DNA of 33,441 nt from Deltaproteobacteria bacterium. Lineage in GTDB: Bacteria > Myxococcota_A > UBA9160 > JAFDDA01. A program made the translations under genes and the position numbers. Numbering within the stretch: position 1 is the first letter of the stretch; each line of letters opens with the position of its first letter. The notes beneath the pieces were generated by a model. That model saw nothing but the letters and a program-made list of their open reading frames with translations. It was not told where the DNA came from and searched no databases. Positions 16,043 to 24,077 of this stretch are shown here, in pieces. The stretch lies in the NCBI GenBank assembly GCA_019311105.1, contig JAFDDA010000050.1, positions 1 through 33,441 on the forward strand. The letters run 5' to 3'.

Positions 16043-16507
16043 ATGCCGTACTCCAAGCAGGAGATCCTGGACGCCTATGACCGCTATGTCGCCGTGCGCG
16101 ACCGCGCCGAGCGCGGCGAAGTGGGCTGGGACGCGCTCGCCGAACACTTCACCGAAGACGCCTGGTTTTCCGACCCCGCCTGGGGCCGTGTCGAAGGCCG
16201 CCCCGCGATCCGCCAGTTCATGGAGGAGAGCATGACGGGCCTCGAGGGTTGGACCTTCCCGCGCCTCTGGACGAGCGTCGAAGGCGACCAACTCGTCTCT
16301 GTCTGGAAGAACCGGCTGCCCGGCACACGCGAAGACGGCAGCTTCTTCGAAGCCAGCGGTGCTTCGGTGATGACCTACGCGGGCAATGGCCAGTGGGCTT
16401 CCGAGGAAGACCTGCTCAACATGGCCCATGTGATGGAGCTGATCCGCGAATCCGGCTGGCTGCCGGGCGCGGGTGCCAAGCCGCCGCCCGCGAAGCCGAA
16501 GCGCTAG
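16043..16507 (+). CDS. SnoaL-like/NTF2-fold protein
   Basis: Protein of 154 residues with the cone-shaped NTF2 fold pattern. It has a helical N terminus (SKQEILDAYDRYVAVRD), then HFTEDAWFSDPAWGRVEGRP, the typical F-x-x-D-A phrase, and closing strands. It lacks the Arg-Asp-Asp set of the LEH branch, so hydrolase activity is not supported. Members act as isomerases, hydrolases or small-ligand binders, and no specific reaction can be named. A proline- and lysine-rich tail ends it. ATG at 16043 is preceded by GGAGG with good spacing. It diverges from arsR by 120 bases, and its stop abuts the DUF456 stop (GCTAGCTA). Confidence 0.7.
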   Translation: MPYSKQEILDAYDRYVAVRDRAERGEVGWDALAEHFTEDAWFSDPAWGRVEGRPAIRQFMEESMTGLEGWTFPRLWTSVEGDQLVSVWKNRLPGTREDGSFFEASGASVMTYAGNGQWASEEDLLNMAHVMELIRESGWLPGAGAKPPPAKPKR

Positions 16508-17002
16508 CTATTCCCAGAAGAACCACGCCCCGACGAAGATCCCGAGCATCGTGAACGTGATCGCGAGCTTTGCGGCTAGGCCGAGGGCAAAGCCGATCCA
16601 GGTGCCGAGGCCGACACGCCCGGCCTGCTCGAGATTCTGGCGGTAGGCGTACTCGCCGAGTACGGCGCCGAGGAACGGGCCGAACAGGATCCCGGGAAGC
16701 CCGAAGAAGATCCCCACCACGGTGCCGAGCGCGGCGCCGAGCACCGCCTGCCGGCTCGCGCCGAACTTCTTGGCGCCGAGCAGGCTCGCGCCGAACTCGA
16801 TGACGTAGGTCAGCACCGTCAGCCCCCCGAGTAGCGCGACGGTGCCCGTACCGACGCGGACGAAGCCGTCCGTCCAAGCCGCGAGTGCGAGGCCGGCGAA
16901 GACGAAGGCGGTGCCGGGGAGGGCCGGGAAGAGCACGCCCGCGAGCCCGGTGCCGACGAGGAGGATCGCCAGGATCAAGGCCGCCACGGTGTTCGCATCC
17001 AT
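16508..17002 (-). CDS. DUF456 family membrane protein
   Basis: Integral membrane protein of 164 residues with about five hydrophobic segments. It shows the DUF456 phrases FPALPGTAFVFAGLALAAW near residue 25, FGASLLGAKKFGASRQAVLG in the middle, GIFFGLPGILFGPFLGAVLG, then a soluble stretch EYAYRQNLEQAGRVGLG. The glycine-rich repeats are characteristic of the family, whose function is unknown. ATG at 17002 lies 9 bases after the histidine kinase stop, so the two are probably co-transcribed. A link to the kinase's signal is possible but unproven. Confidence 0.88.
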   Translation of the reverse strand: MDANTVAALILAILLVGTGLAGVLFPALPGTAFVFAGLALAAWTDGFVRVGTGTVALLGGLTVLTYVIEFGASLLGAKKFGASRQAVLGAALGTVVGIFFGLPGILFGPFLGAVLGEYAYRQNLEQAGRVGLGTWIGFALGLAAKLAITFTMLGIFVGAWFFWE

Positions 17003-17011
17003 TGGGGGAGC

Positions 17012-18661
17012 TTAGTGGACCGAGCCAGCCGTTTCGTCGTCGGCGGGCCAGGTCGTGACGAGGCGAGTGCCCCCGGGCGCGGGGCACTCGACGCGCACCT
17101 CGCCGCCGTGGCCGGTGACGATCCCGTACACGATGGCGAGGCCGAGGCCGGAGCCTTCGCCTACGGGCTTCGTGGTGTAGAAGGGGTCGAAGACTCGCGC
17201 TCGCGTCGCCTCGTCGATGCCGTGGCCGTCGTCGCTGATCTCGATGGCGATCTGGCCGGCGGGCGCATCGCGCCGCGTCCGGAGCTCGACGCGGCCGGCG
17301 GGGCCCGCGGCGTGGTGGGTGTTGTCGACCAGGTTCACCACCACGCGTTCGAACTGGACCGGGTCGGCCCGCACGTGCACCGCGTTGGGCTCGACGGTGA
17401 GAACGACGGGTGTGCCTTCGCAATGGTCGAGGATCGAGGGCAGGAGTTGCGCGAGGTCGAGGGCCTTCGGGTGCCCGGGGCCGCGGCGCGCAAAGTCGAG
17501 GACGTCGCGCGTGAGGCGGGCGCAATATTCGGCGGAGCTGGCGAGGTCGTCGAGGATCTCGTGGGCGGGGTGCCCTTCGGCCAGGGTCTCGCGTGCGAGA
17601 TCGGCGTTGCCCAGGACCGACGTCAACTGGTTGTTGAAGTCGTGGGCCACGCCTCCCGCGAAGCCGCCGAGGGTTTCGAGCCGGCGCGCCCGCTCGAGGC
17701 TTTCTTGAAGGCGACGCTCCTCGGTCACGTCGCGCAAGAGCCACAGCCGGCCGACGACCTGGCCCTGGGTCGCGGTGACGGTGTGGACGGCGACGCCGAT
17801 CCGCAGCCCGTTCCGGAGTCGGAGCTCGTGATCGGGCTGCCCGGGGGCCTCGAGCGGCTGCTGGAGCGTCTCCGCATCGGAAGGCTCGAGCTGGTCGATC
17901 AGGGCGTCGAGAGCCTGAGCCTCGCGATCGAGCACCGGGACGCCCGGCTGACGCACGATCTTGTGGAACGCCTGGTTCGAAGCGCGCATGGCCCCGCCGT
18001 GGTCGAACAGCGCGAGCCCGACCGGCACGGATTCGATCAGCGATGTGAGCACGGCGCGCTCGGTCTCGGCGCGGTCCGCGATGCGTCGGACCAGCGCGAT
18101 GACCTGCATCCCCGATAGCGCGACGCCCGACATCAGCCAGACGAAGATGCCGATCCAGGGCGGGGCGCCCGACAGAATCCCCCACCCATAGATGGTGGAG
18201 GCAGCCGCCACGGAAGGGAAGGTCGCGGCGAGCAGGCGATTCTGCCGTGTCCCGTCGGCGCGGCGTTGGCTCAACAGCAACGCGCTCGACGTGAGGGTCG
18301 CCACCCAGATCAGCAACCCGCCGGCGGCTTCGACGGCCGTCGGGTTCAGAAACGGGAGAGTTGCCAGGCGTAGGACCAGAGCTCCGGCGATCGTCCCCCA
18401 GACCCAGCGTGGCACGGGTCGGTCGAGAAAACGGAGGGTCCCGGTGACGAACAGGCCGGCGAAGACGACCCCGAGCCCCGAGAGTGCCGCGGTCATGCCG
18501 GGCGCCGTGTCGCGCAGCGCGGCCGCGCCCCCGGCCACCCAGACCACGAACCAGGCGAGGGCCCAGTGGCGGCCGCCCGCCCCCTTCCCGAGGCGGATGA
18601 GGGCCACCGTCATCACGACCAGGAAGATGAAGCCGGCTGCCAGGAAGGGTTGCTCGCCCAC
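17012..18661 (-). CDS. Membrane sensor histidine kinase with 7TM-like N terminus and PAS domain
   Basis: 549 residues. The first 190 hold about seven hydrophobic segments, likely a membrane sensor. A PAS-like domain (SLIESVPVGLALFDHGGAM) covers about 200-310. The dimerisation domain carries the phosphoacceptor His near residue 340 in GGVAHDFNNQL. The ATPase domain has the N box NLVDNTHHAA, DDGHGID, FDPFYTTKP and GEGSGLGLAIVYGIV. This is the NtrB-like HPK4 type. There is no response regulator nearby, so it is an orphan whose partner lies elsewhere. The start is GTG at 18661. TAGAAT lies 6 bases upstream on this strand, which would make a leaderless message; no ribosome-binding site is evident. 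It is followed after 9 bases by DUF456. Confidence 0.9.
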   Translation of the reverse strand: MGEQPFLAAGFIFLVVMTVALIRLGKGAGGRHWALAWFVVWVAGGAAALRDTAPGMTAALSGLGVVFAGLFVTGTLRFLDRPVPRWVWGTIAGALVLRLATLPFLNPTAVEAAGGLLIWVATLTSSALLLSQRRADGTRQNRLLAATFPSVAAASTIYGWGILSGAPPWIGIFVWLMSGVALSGMQVIALVRRIADRAETERAVLTSLIESVPVGLALFDHGGAMRASNQAFHKIVRQPGVPVLDREAQALDALIDQLEPSDAETLQQPLEAPGQPDHELRLRNGLRIGVAVHTVTATQGQVVGRLWLLRDVTEERRLQESLERARRLETLGGFAGGVAHDFNNQLTSVLGNADLARETLAEGHPAHEILDDLASSAEYCARLTRDVLDFARRGPGHPKALDLAQLLPSILDHCEGTPVVLTVEPNAVHVRADPVQFERVVVNLVDNTHHAAGPAGRVELRTRRDAPAGQIAIEISDDGHGIDEATRARVFDPFYTTKPVGEGSGLGLAIVYGIVTGHGGEVRVECPAPGGTRLVTTWPADDETAGSVH

Positions 18662-18835
18662 ACACCGATTCTAACGGGGGGTGCGCGCCCGGCCTAGCAT
18701 CGAAGTCGAACCGTTTTCGGCGTGCTCGTGAGGCCCTCCCAGGATCGATCAGGACGCGCTGCGTACCGAGTGCGCTCCGGCGAGGCGGGTGATCGGTCGC
18801 CTCAAGCCGCTTCTCGCGGCCACCGATGAGGAGAC

Positions 18836-19318
18836 ATGCGCAACGTCCTGGTCATCGTCGCCGTCATCGGCTTGTTCGTCTGGCGCGGCGGGTTCCTGAA
18901 TGGGACCGTCGACGAGTCGGTCCTGGCCGGCGGCGGACCCGACGAGTGCGCCCGGGCCGAGAAGTGCCTCGCGGTCTACCTCTCACCGTGGTGCCCACAG
19001 TGCCGCAAGAGCGGCGAACTCGTGCAGGAGCTGCGCGCCCGCGCGGCCATCTCGCCGGAGTTCGGCTTCAAGGTGATCGTGGGCCGCGACGAAGAGGACG
19101 CGCTCGACCGCTACGCCAGTCGCCTCGGTGGCTCGGTCTACTACGACTACGACGGCGAGTTCTACCGCCAGCTCGGCGCCAGCGGTGTGCCGGCGTGGGT
19201 CAGCTGGGATTCCGAGGGTCGCATCCTCGAGACGATGTCGGGCCGCCCGCTGGGCGCGCCGACCCACGTCCTGGTCGACCACATGGGCGAAGAGCTCGAC
19301 CTCACGGACGTGCTCTAG
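18836..19318 (+). CDS. Membrane-anchored thioredoxin-like protein
   Basis: 160 residues. An uncleaved hydrophobic segment at residues 3-16 likely anchors it in the inner membrane. The following domain has the redox motif SPWCPQC (C53, C56) after a beta strand, and VPAWVSWDSEGRI with the cis-proline region of the thioredoxin fold. Two extra cysteines (C38, C44) precede the motif. It probably reduces or oxidises disulfides in the envelope; partners are unknown. ATG at 18836 follows GAGGAG closely. The 174 bases upstream, to the kinase start, hold only an imperfect hairpin (18792-18827). It converges with the LLM oxidoreductase, with 6 bases between the two stop codons. Confidence 0.75.
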   Translation: MRNVLVIVAVIGLFVWRGGFLNGTVDESVLAGGGPDECARAEKCLAVYLSPWCPQCRKSGELVQELRARAAISPEFGFKVIVGRDEEDALDRYASRLGGSVYYDYDGEFYRQLGASGVPAWVSWDSEGRILETMSGRPLGAPTHVLVDHMGEELDLTDVL

Positions 19319-19324
19319 GCCTCC

Positions 19325-20392
19325 TCAGTCCCACTTCTCCAGTTCCGGCAGGCACGCGCGCGCGAAGAGCTCGACGCTCTGCTGCGCCATCGCGAGCGGC
19401 ATCCCGCCGTAGTTCGAGACGAGGTTCAACTCGAAGGGGCCGATCAGCTCGCGGCGCGCGCGCAGCTTTTCGAGGATCTCTTCGGGCGTGCCGAAGTTCT
19501 GGATCGCGACGTAGGTCTTGACCGCCAGCTCGAGGCCGACGGCCTGGAACATCTCCGAGGCACTCGCGTAGTAGTCGTAGCCCTTCGCGTCCTTGAAGTG
19601 CTCGCTCATGATCTCGTAGTGCTCGACGATCGAGAGGAAGTAGTTGGCCATGTACTCCTCGGCCGTCGCCTGGGCTCTGGCCGGGTCTTCGTGGCAATAC
19701 ATCAGGTCACCCGTCATCGGCGGCGGCGCTTCGCGTCCGTGGTGCTTACGAAAGCTCGCCTGATACTCGTCGAGCGTCTCGGTCTTGTAGAGATCCCAAG
19801 GCTTCTGTGAGAACGTCATCAGGCGCGCCCCGAGTTGGGCGCATTGCTCGACGGATTCCGGGGACATGCCGACGCAGTAGAAGCGGTCGCGGAAGCCCTC
19901 GAGCGGCGCCGGCCGGATCGGTGTGCGTACCTGCTCGTAGTAGGGGCCCTTGCCTTCGATGAATCCGGAGTCGAGGGCGTCGATGATCATGCGCGCCGCC
20001 TCGTCGAAGCGGTCGCGCGACTCGCTCATGTCGATGCCGAAGTGGTGATACTCCGTGCGCGCGAGGCCACGCCCGAGGCCCAGGATGGCCCGGCCGCCCG
20101 AGAGGTGATCGAGCATCACCATCTTCTCCACGACTCGAAGCGGGTCGTTCCACGGGACGATCACCGCACCCGTCCCCAGGCGGAGCGTGCTCGTGCGGCC
20201 GGCGAGCCAGGAGAGGAATTGCACGTTGTCGGGGCAGGCCGAGTAGTTGGTGAAGTGGTGCTCGGCGGGCCAGAGCTTCCGGTAGCCGAGGTCCTCGGCG
20301 CGTTCGGCGATGGCCATCTCGCCGCGCACCATGTCGGCGTCGCTGCCCTGGCCTTGGTAGTTCTGGAAGATCATCAGCAGGCCGACGTCCAT
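19325..20392 (-). CDS. LLM class flavin-dependent oxidoreductase
   Basis: 355 residues with the luciferase-like TIM-barrel fold, which uses reduced FMN (or F420 in some lineages) to oxidise organic substrates. Landmarks are AERAEDLGYRKLWPAEHHF near residues 29-47, LRLGTGAVIVPWNDPLRVVE, and GGRAILGLGRGLARTEYHHF, all typical of the alkanal-monooxygenase-like group. Without a reductase neighbour the electron source is unknown. ATG at 20392 follows GGGAGGAG with good spacing. The promoter at 20427-20456 overlaps the divergent promoter of the DUF3604 gene, so the two are probably regulated together. Confidence 0.87.
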   Translation of the reverse strand: MDVGLLMIFQNYQGQGSDADMVRGEMAIAERAEDLGYRKLWPAEHHFTNYSACPDNVQFLSWLAGRTSTLRLGTGAVIVPWNDPLRVVEKMVMLDHLSGGRAILGLGRGLARTEYHHFGIDMSESRDRFDEAARMIIDALDSGFIEGKGPYYEQVRTPIRPAPLEGFRDRFYCVGMSPESVEQCAQLGARLMTFSQKPWDLYKTETLDEYQASFRKHHGREAPPPMTGDLMYCHEDPARAQATAEEYMANYFLSIVEHYEIMSEHFKDAKGYDYYASASEMFQAVGLELAVKTYVAIQNFGTPEEILEKLRARRELIGPFELNLVSNYGGMPLAMAQQSVELFARACLPELEKWD

Positions 20393-20407
20393 GGGCTCCT
20401 CCCAGGC

Positions 20408-20434
20408 TTCACAGTTCTTACAGCGTATTATAAG
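20408..20434 (+). promoter_or_regulatory. Candidate promoter of the DUF3604 gene
   Basis: TTCACA at 20408-20413 and TATAAG at 20429-20434 are 15 bases apart, slightly short. Transcription would begin at about 20441, giving a leader of about 29 bases with the ribosome-binding site. It overlaps the opposing promoter. Confidence 0.4.
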
Positions 20435-20456
20435 TTCCCGACGGCAAATCTGTGAA
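20427..20456 (-). promoter_or_regulatory. Promoter of the LLM oxidoreductase gene
   Basis: Read on the minus strand, TTCACA (plus 20451-20456) and a perfect TATAAT (plus 20427-20432) are 18 bases apart. The start would be near 20420, about 28 bases before the ATG. An inverted repeat CTTCACAG (20407-20414) / CTGTGAAG (20450-20457) frames both promoters. Confidence 0.6.
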
Positions 20457-20469
20457 GGGGGAGCGATCG

Positions 20470-22737
20470 ATGACGCGTCGAGTTGCCCGGCGACTGCTCT
20501 GGCTGGCCCTGGTGTTCGCCGCGCCGGCTCCGATCCTGGCGCTCGGTGAGGGTACGATCCCGGTTGCCCAGCTCCTCTTCATGATGGCGGCCGCGGGCGC
20601 CATCGTCGTGACCGAGAGCGCACGCGGCGCGCTCCCACTGTTGTTCCTCGTCTTCGGGCTTCAGGCGCTCGCGTATTCGCTCGTGCATTGGGGCCTCGCG
20701 TGGTTGTTTACTCGGTTCACGCCTCCGCCCGTCGGCGCGATCGCGGCGGCTGGCCTCATGGTCGGTGCGGTCTGGGCCTTCAGCACCGGCTTCTATGATG
20801 ACCCGTTCCGCGCGATGGCGATCACCACCTTCCCGGGGCAGGCGGGCGAGCCGCGTGCCGACTTCGACCCCGCCACGTGGCACCCCGCGCCGGTGCCCGA
20901 GCCCGGGCTCGCCTTCGACCGGACCGAATGGCGCGAACCGTGCGACGCGTACGACGTGCAGCGGCAGCTCTTCTGGGGCGACACCCACATCCACACGTCG
21001 TACTCGTTCGACGCCTGGGGCCAGGGGACGCGAAACACGCCGCGCGACGCCTATCGATTTGCGAAGGGCGAGGAACTCGGCATCCAGCCCTACGATGCTG
21101 CGGGGCGCCCGCTGCGTACGGTGAAGCTCGACCGACCGCTCGACTTCACGCTGCTCTCGGACCACGCCGAGGTGATGGGAGAGGTGCGCATCTGTCAGAC
21201 CCCCGGCTTGCCGGGTCATGACGCGCTGCCATGTCGCCTCGCGCGGCGTTGGCCGCTGCTCGGCTACGCCATCGTGAACAGCCAGATGATGGACGAGGCC
21301 GACCCCGTCCGATACGGCTTCTGTGGGCCGGGCGGGAGCTACTGCCGCGACACGGCGCGTCGCCCGTGGCAGGAGATCCAGGAGGCGGCCGAGGAGGCCT
21401 ATGACCGCACCTCGGCGTGTCGCTTCACCAGCTTCGTCGGCTTCGAGTGGAGCGGGAACCCCGACTCCTCGATGATCCATCGCAACGTGCTCTTCCGAAA
21501 CGAGGTCGTCCCGCAACGCCTCAGCAACTTCGTGGACGATCGTACGAACGAGGCCTTCTGGAAGTGGTTGGACGAGAGCTGCCTCGCCAGCGACGGCCGC
21601 TGCGATGCCTTGGCGATTCCCCACAACTCGAACCTCGGCAACGGGCGTCTCTTTACGCAGGAGATGGCCGACGGGGCGGCCCTGTCCCGCGAGTACGCGG
21701 AGATCCGTGCCCGCATCGAGCTGCTGCTCGAGGTGACGCAGCACAAGGGCGACTCCGAGTGCCGCAAGAACGCGAATGACCCGCTCTGCGACTTCGAGAC
21801 CCTGGCCTTCGGGCGCATGCGCGAGCAGGCGACGTCCTGGGAGCAGACCGACCCCGCGCCGCTCAGCTATGCGCGCGAGATCCTCGGGGCCGGCCTCGTC
21901 GAACAGGCGCGCCTTGGCGTGAATCCGTTCAAGCTCGGTCTCATGGCCGCCACCGACACCCACCTCGGGACGCCCGGCCTCGTCGACGAGCAGAGCTTCC
22001 CGGGCCACGGCGCAGGCATCGCCAGCGCGCGGCTCAAGATCCCCAAGCTTCCCGACGACGTGCGCTTCAATCCTGGCGGCCTCCAGGCCGTCTGGGCCGA
22101 AGAGAACTCACGTGATTCGCTCTACGCCGGCATGCAACGGCGCGAGACCTACGGCACGAGTGGGCCTCGCATGGTCGTGCGCAGCTTCACGGGCTTCGAC
22201 CTGCCCGAAGATCTCTGCGAGCGGGGCGACTTCGCTGCGCGCGGCTACGCCCACGGCGTGCCCATGGGGGGCGACCTGGCCGGGGCGCCCTCCGGTGCGG
22301 GTGTCTCGGTGGCGGTCCTTGCCCAACGCGACCCCGGCAGCGCCGCCCGGCCGGGCGTGCAGCTCCAACGGCTCCAGGTCGTGAAGCTCTGGGAGCGCGA
22401 TGGCGGTGCGCACCAGAAGGTCTTCGAGGTCGCGGGCGACCCCGACAACGGCGCGCGCGTCGACCGCAACACCTGCGAAACGAGCGGGCCTGGCTTCGAC
22501 GATCTCTGTGCGGTCTGGCAGGACCCGGAGTTCGACGCCGACCTCCATGCGGCCTACTACGTGCGTGTGGTGGAGAACCCGACCTGCCGTTGGACGGCCC
22601 ACGCTTGCAACGCGCAGGGCGTTCGCTGCGAGAACCCGACGACCGCCGAGGGGTTGCTCATCACGTGCTGCGACCCCGACGTGCCGATGACGATCCAGGA
22701 GCGCGCCTGGACCTCGCCGGTCTGGTACACGCCCTAG
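20470..22737 (+). CDS. DUF3604 domain protein with membrane N terminus
   Basis: 755 residues. About three hydrophobic segments fill the first 110 residues, then the DUF3604 domain begins with LFWGDTHIHTSYSFDAWG (H-x-H near residue 171). Further likely metal ligands appear in LLSDHAEVMGE, FVGFEWSGNPD, IPHNSN and MAATDTHLGTP, the arrangement of PHP/amidohydrolase-type metal sites. A cysteine-rich tail follows (CRWTAHACN, ITCCDPD). The family is widespread in marine and soil bacteria, often near sulfatases or steroid genes, but its reaction is not established. ATG at 20470 was chosen for GGGGGAG 6 bases upstream; GTG at 20452 is in frame but lies inside the promoter repeat. The domain is probably periplasmic, judging from the membrane segments. 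Confidence 0.88.
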   Translation: MTRRVARRLLWLALVFAAPAPILALGEGTIPVAQLLFMMAAAGAIVVTESARGALPLLFLVFGLQALAYSLVHWGLAWLFTRFTPPPVGAIAAAGLMVGAVWAFSTGFYDDPFRAMAITTFPGQAGEPRADFDPATWHPAPVPEPGLAFDRTEWREPCDAYDVQRQLFWGDTHIHTSYSFDAWGQGTRNTPRDAYRFAKGEELGIQPYDAAGRPLRTVKLDRPLDFTLLSDHAEVMGEVRICQTPGLPGHDALPCRLARRWPLLGYAIVNSQMMDEADPVRYGFCGPGGSYCRDTARRPWQEIQEAAEEAYDRTSACRFTSFVGFEWSGNPDSSMIHRNVLFRNEVVPQRLSNFVDDRTNEAFWKWLDESCLASDGRCDALAIPHNSNLGNGRLFTQEMADGAALSREYAEIRARIELLLEVTQHKGDSECRKNANDPLCDFETLAFGRMREQATSWEQTDPAPLSYAREILGAGLVEQARLGVNPFKLGLMAATDTHLGTPGLVDEQSFPGHGAGIASARLKIPKLPDDVRFNPGGLQAVWAEENSRDSLYAGMQRRETYGTSGPRMVVRSFTGFDLPEDLCERGDFAARGYAHGVPMGGDLAGAPSGAGVSVAVLAQRDPGSAARPGVQLQRLQVVKLWERDGGAHQKVFEVAGDPDNGARVDRNTCETSGPGFDDLCAVWQDPEFDADLHAAYYVRVVENPTCRWTAHACNAQGVRCENPTTAEGLLITCCDPDVPMTIQERAWTSPVWYTP

Positions 22738-22753
22738 CCGAGGGTCGGGTGGG

Positions 22754-23155
22754 TCAGGCGGCGACGTCGCCTTCCGGGTCGGCCACGCACAGCCAGGCCC
22801 GCGCATCGGCGGCACTGCGGAAGACGCGTACCTCGCGCTGAAGCGAACCGACCAACAGCGAGTACATGCGCGCGAGGCCGAAGGTCAGATCGTCGGGTGC
22901 CAGCACGGCAACTCGGACCGGGCCCGTGCGCTCGTCGAAGCGGCGGGCAATGTCCGCCGCACGGCGCACGAATTCGCCACCGACGTCGCCGGGCTCGGCA
23001 TCGGTGAGGTCGAACCACGATCGATAGCCGGGCCGCAGCCGAACATCCTCTTTGATGCGCGTCAGGTGCGCGAGCAGGGTTTCGGAGTCCACGCTGCCGC
23101 TCACGCGGGCGACGACGAGGTTTCGGCTCTCGTCGATTTCATGATCCACGGGCAT
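22754..23155 (-). CDS. SpoIIAA/STAS-like protein
   Basis: 133 residues, soluble. The alternation of beta strands and helices resembles SpoIIAA-like (STAS/SEC14-fold) proteins: NLVVARVSGSVDSETLLAHL at the start, YRSWFDLTDAEP in the middle, and VRVAVLAPDDLTFGLARMY near the end. Many such single-domain proteins have no known role. The phosphorylatable serine motif of true anti-sigma antagonists is not evident, so that function should not be assumed. ATG at 23155 follows GGAGG. It converges with the DUF3604 gene and lies 232 bases beyond the crotonase on the same strand, so it may have its own promoter in that gap. Confidence 0.5.
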   Translation of the reverse strand: MPVDHEIDESRNLVVARVSGSVDSETLLAHLTRIKEDVRLRPGYRSWFDLTDAEPGDVGGEFVRRAADIARRFDERTGPVRVAVLAPDDLTFGLARMYSLLVGSLQREVRVFRSAADARAWLCVADPEGDVAA

Positions 23156-23349
23156 CGAAGCCCTCCTGGGAAGGTTCGTCCGGGCGCACTCGGAATTGTT
23201 GGGACTCGAGGGCCCAAGCCGAAGCTCGCGCCGAAGGACGTCTCACCCACGTCCCCCGAGAAGGGCGGTGGATAGCACATGAATGTGTAGCCACGCGAGG
23301 GGTAGGAAATCGAAGCGCTCGAAGAAACCGGGATGGCTTCGACGAAATG

Positions 23350-23373
23350 GAGATCGGACGTGACGTCGATCTC
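23350..23373 (-). terminator. Possible terminator hairpin after the CoA-ester operon
   Basis: A 7-bp perfect stem, GAGATCG (23350-23356) with CGATCTC (23367-23373), with a 10-base loop, lies 14 bases beyond the crotonase stop. The following run on the minus strand has only three consecutive Ts, so it is a weak candidate. The rest of the 23156-23387 gap holds nothing I recognise beyond a short CACAT/ATGTG inverted repeat at 23276-23287. Confidence 0.3.
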
Positions 23374-23387
23374 AGTCCGACTGCGCG

Positions 23388-24077
23388 CTAACCGCGGGGC
23401 CAGTCGGGCTCGCGCTTCTCCAAGAAGGCGCCCATGCCTTCGATCATCTCGGGCCCGAGCAGCAGGCGGCGGAAGAGATTGATGTCCGCGGCGGGGAGAC
23501 GCCGGTTCATGTCCTCCTTCATCCGCGCGCGGGTCTCCGGGCCGGTCTTGCGGATGCAGTCGAGGGCGTGCTCGACCGCCTCTTCGAAGTGTTCGTGCGG
23601 AACGACCTTGCCCACGAGGCCCATGTCGGCGGCTTCGTGGGCGTCGAACTCCTCAGCCGTGAAGATCAGGTATTTGGCCCGGGCCATGCCGACGCTGAGG
23701 GCCAGGCGCGACGTGACCCAGGGGTCGGGCGCCCCGCGTAGCAGCTCGGGGATCCGGAACTTCGCCCGGTCGGAGCACACCGAGACGTCGCTGTGGAGCA
23801 TGAGGTCGAGCCCGCCCGCGTGGCAGAGCCCGTTCACGGCGGCGACGACGATCTTGCGGCAGCGCTCGAGATGCCGGAACGGGAACTGCTCCGTGGGGTC
23901 GAGCTCCAAGGCATCGAGCTCCGGGTCGGCGTCCGCCAGGACCGCTGCGCGCTTGATGCCCCGGTACATCTCCTGGGTCATCGCGTTCTTCTTCTTCGCC
24001 CGATCGATCCGCACATGCAGGACGCGCGCGTCGATGTGGCCGACGAGCAGGTTGGATCCGAGCTCGACCTTCGACAT
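23388..24077 (-). CDS. Enoyl-CoA hydratase/isomerase family protein lacking an internal segment
   Basis: Crotonase-fold protein, 229 residues against about 255-260 for the family. The second half is intact: VAAVNGLCHAGGLDLMLHSD provides the second oxyanion-hole strand, and RIPELLRGAPDPW carries the likely acidic residue. Between DADPELDA (about residue 56) and LELDPTEQFPFRH the expected stretch with a V-V-L-T-G-x-G-x-x-F-x-x-G-x-D pattern is absent, so about 25-30 residues including the first oxyanion-hole backbone amide are gone. The loss is in frame. The repeated sequence TCGAGCTCC at 23899-23907 and 23914-23922 sits at the junction. As written, the enzyme would probably be inactive or altered. 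Its ATG directly abuts the CoA-transferase stop, making it the last gene of the operon. Confidence 0.8.
   Translation of the reverse strand: MSKVELGSNLLVGHIDARVLHVRIDRAKKKNAMTQEMYRGIKRAAVLADADPELDALELDPTEQFPFRHLERCRKIVVAAVNGLCHAGGLDLMLHSDVSVCSDRAKFRIPELLRGAPDPWVTSRLALSVGMARAKYLIFTAEEFDAHEAADMGLVGKVVPHEHFEEAVEHALDCIRKTGPETRARMKEDMNRRLPAADINLFRRLLLGPEMIEGMGAFLEKREPDWPRG

Noticed and set aside
18792-18827. Imperfect hairpin (ATCGGT / ACCGAT arms) before the thioredoxin-like gene
   Set aside because: Six-bp arms with a 24-base loop are common by chance at this GC content, and there is no riboswitch-like or terminator-like context.
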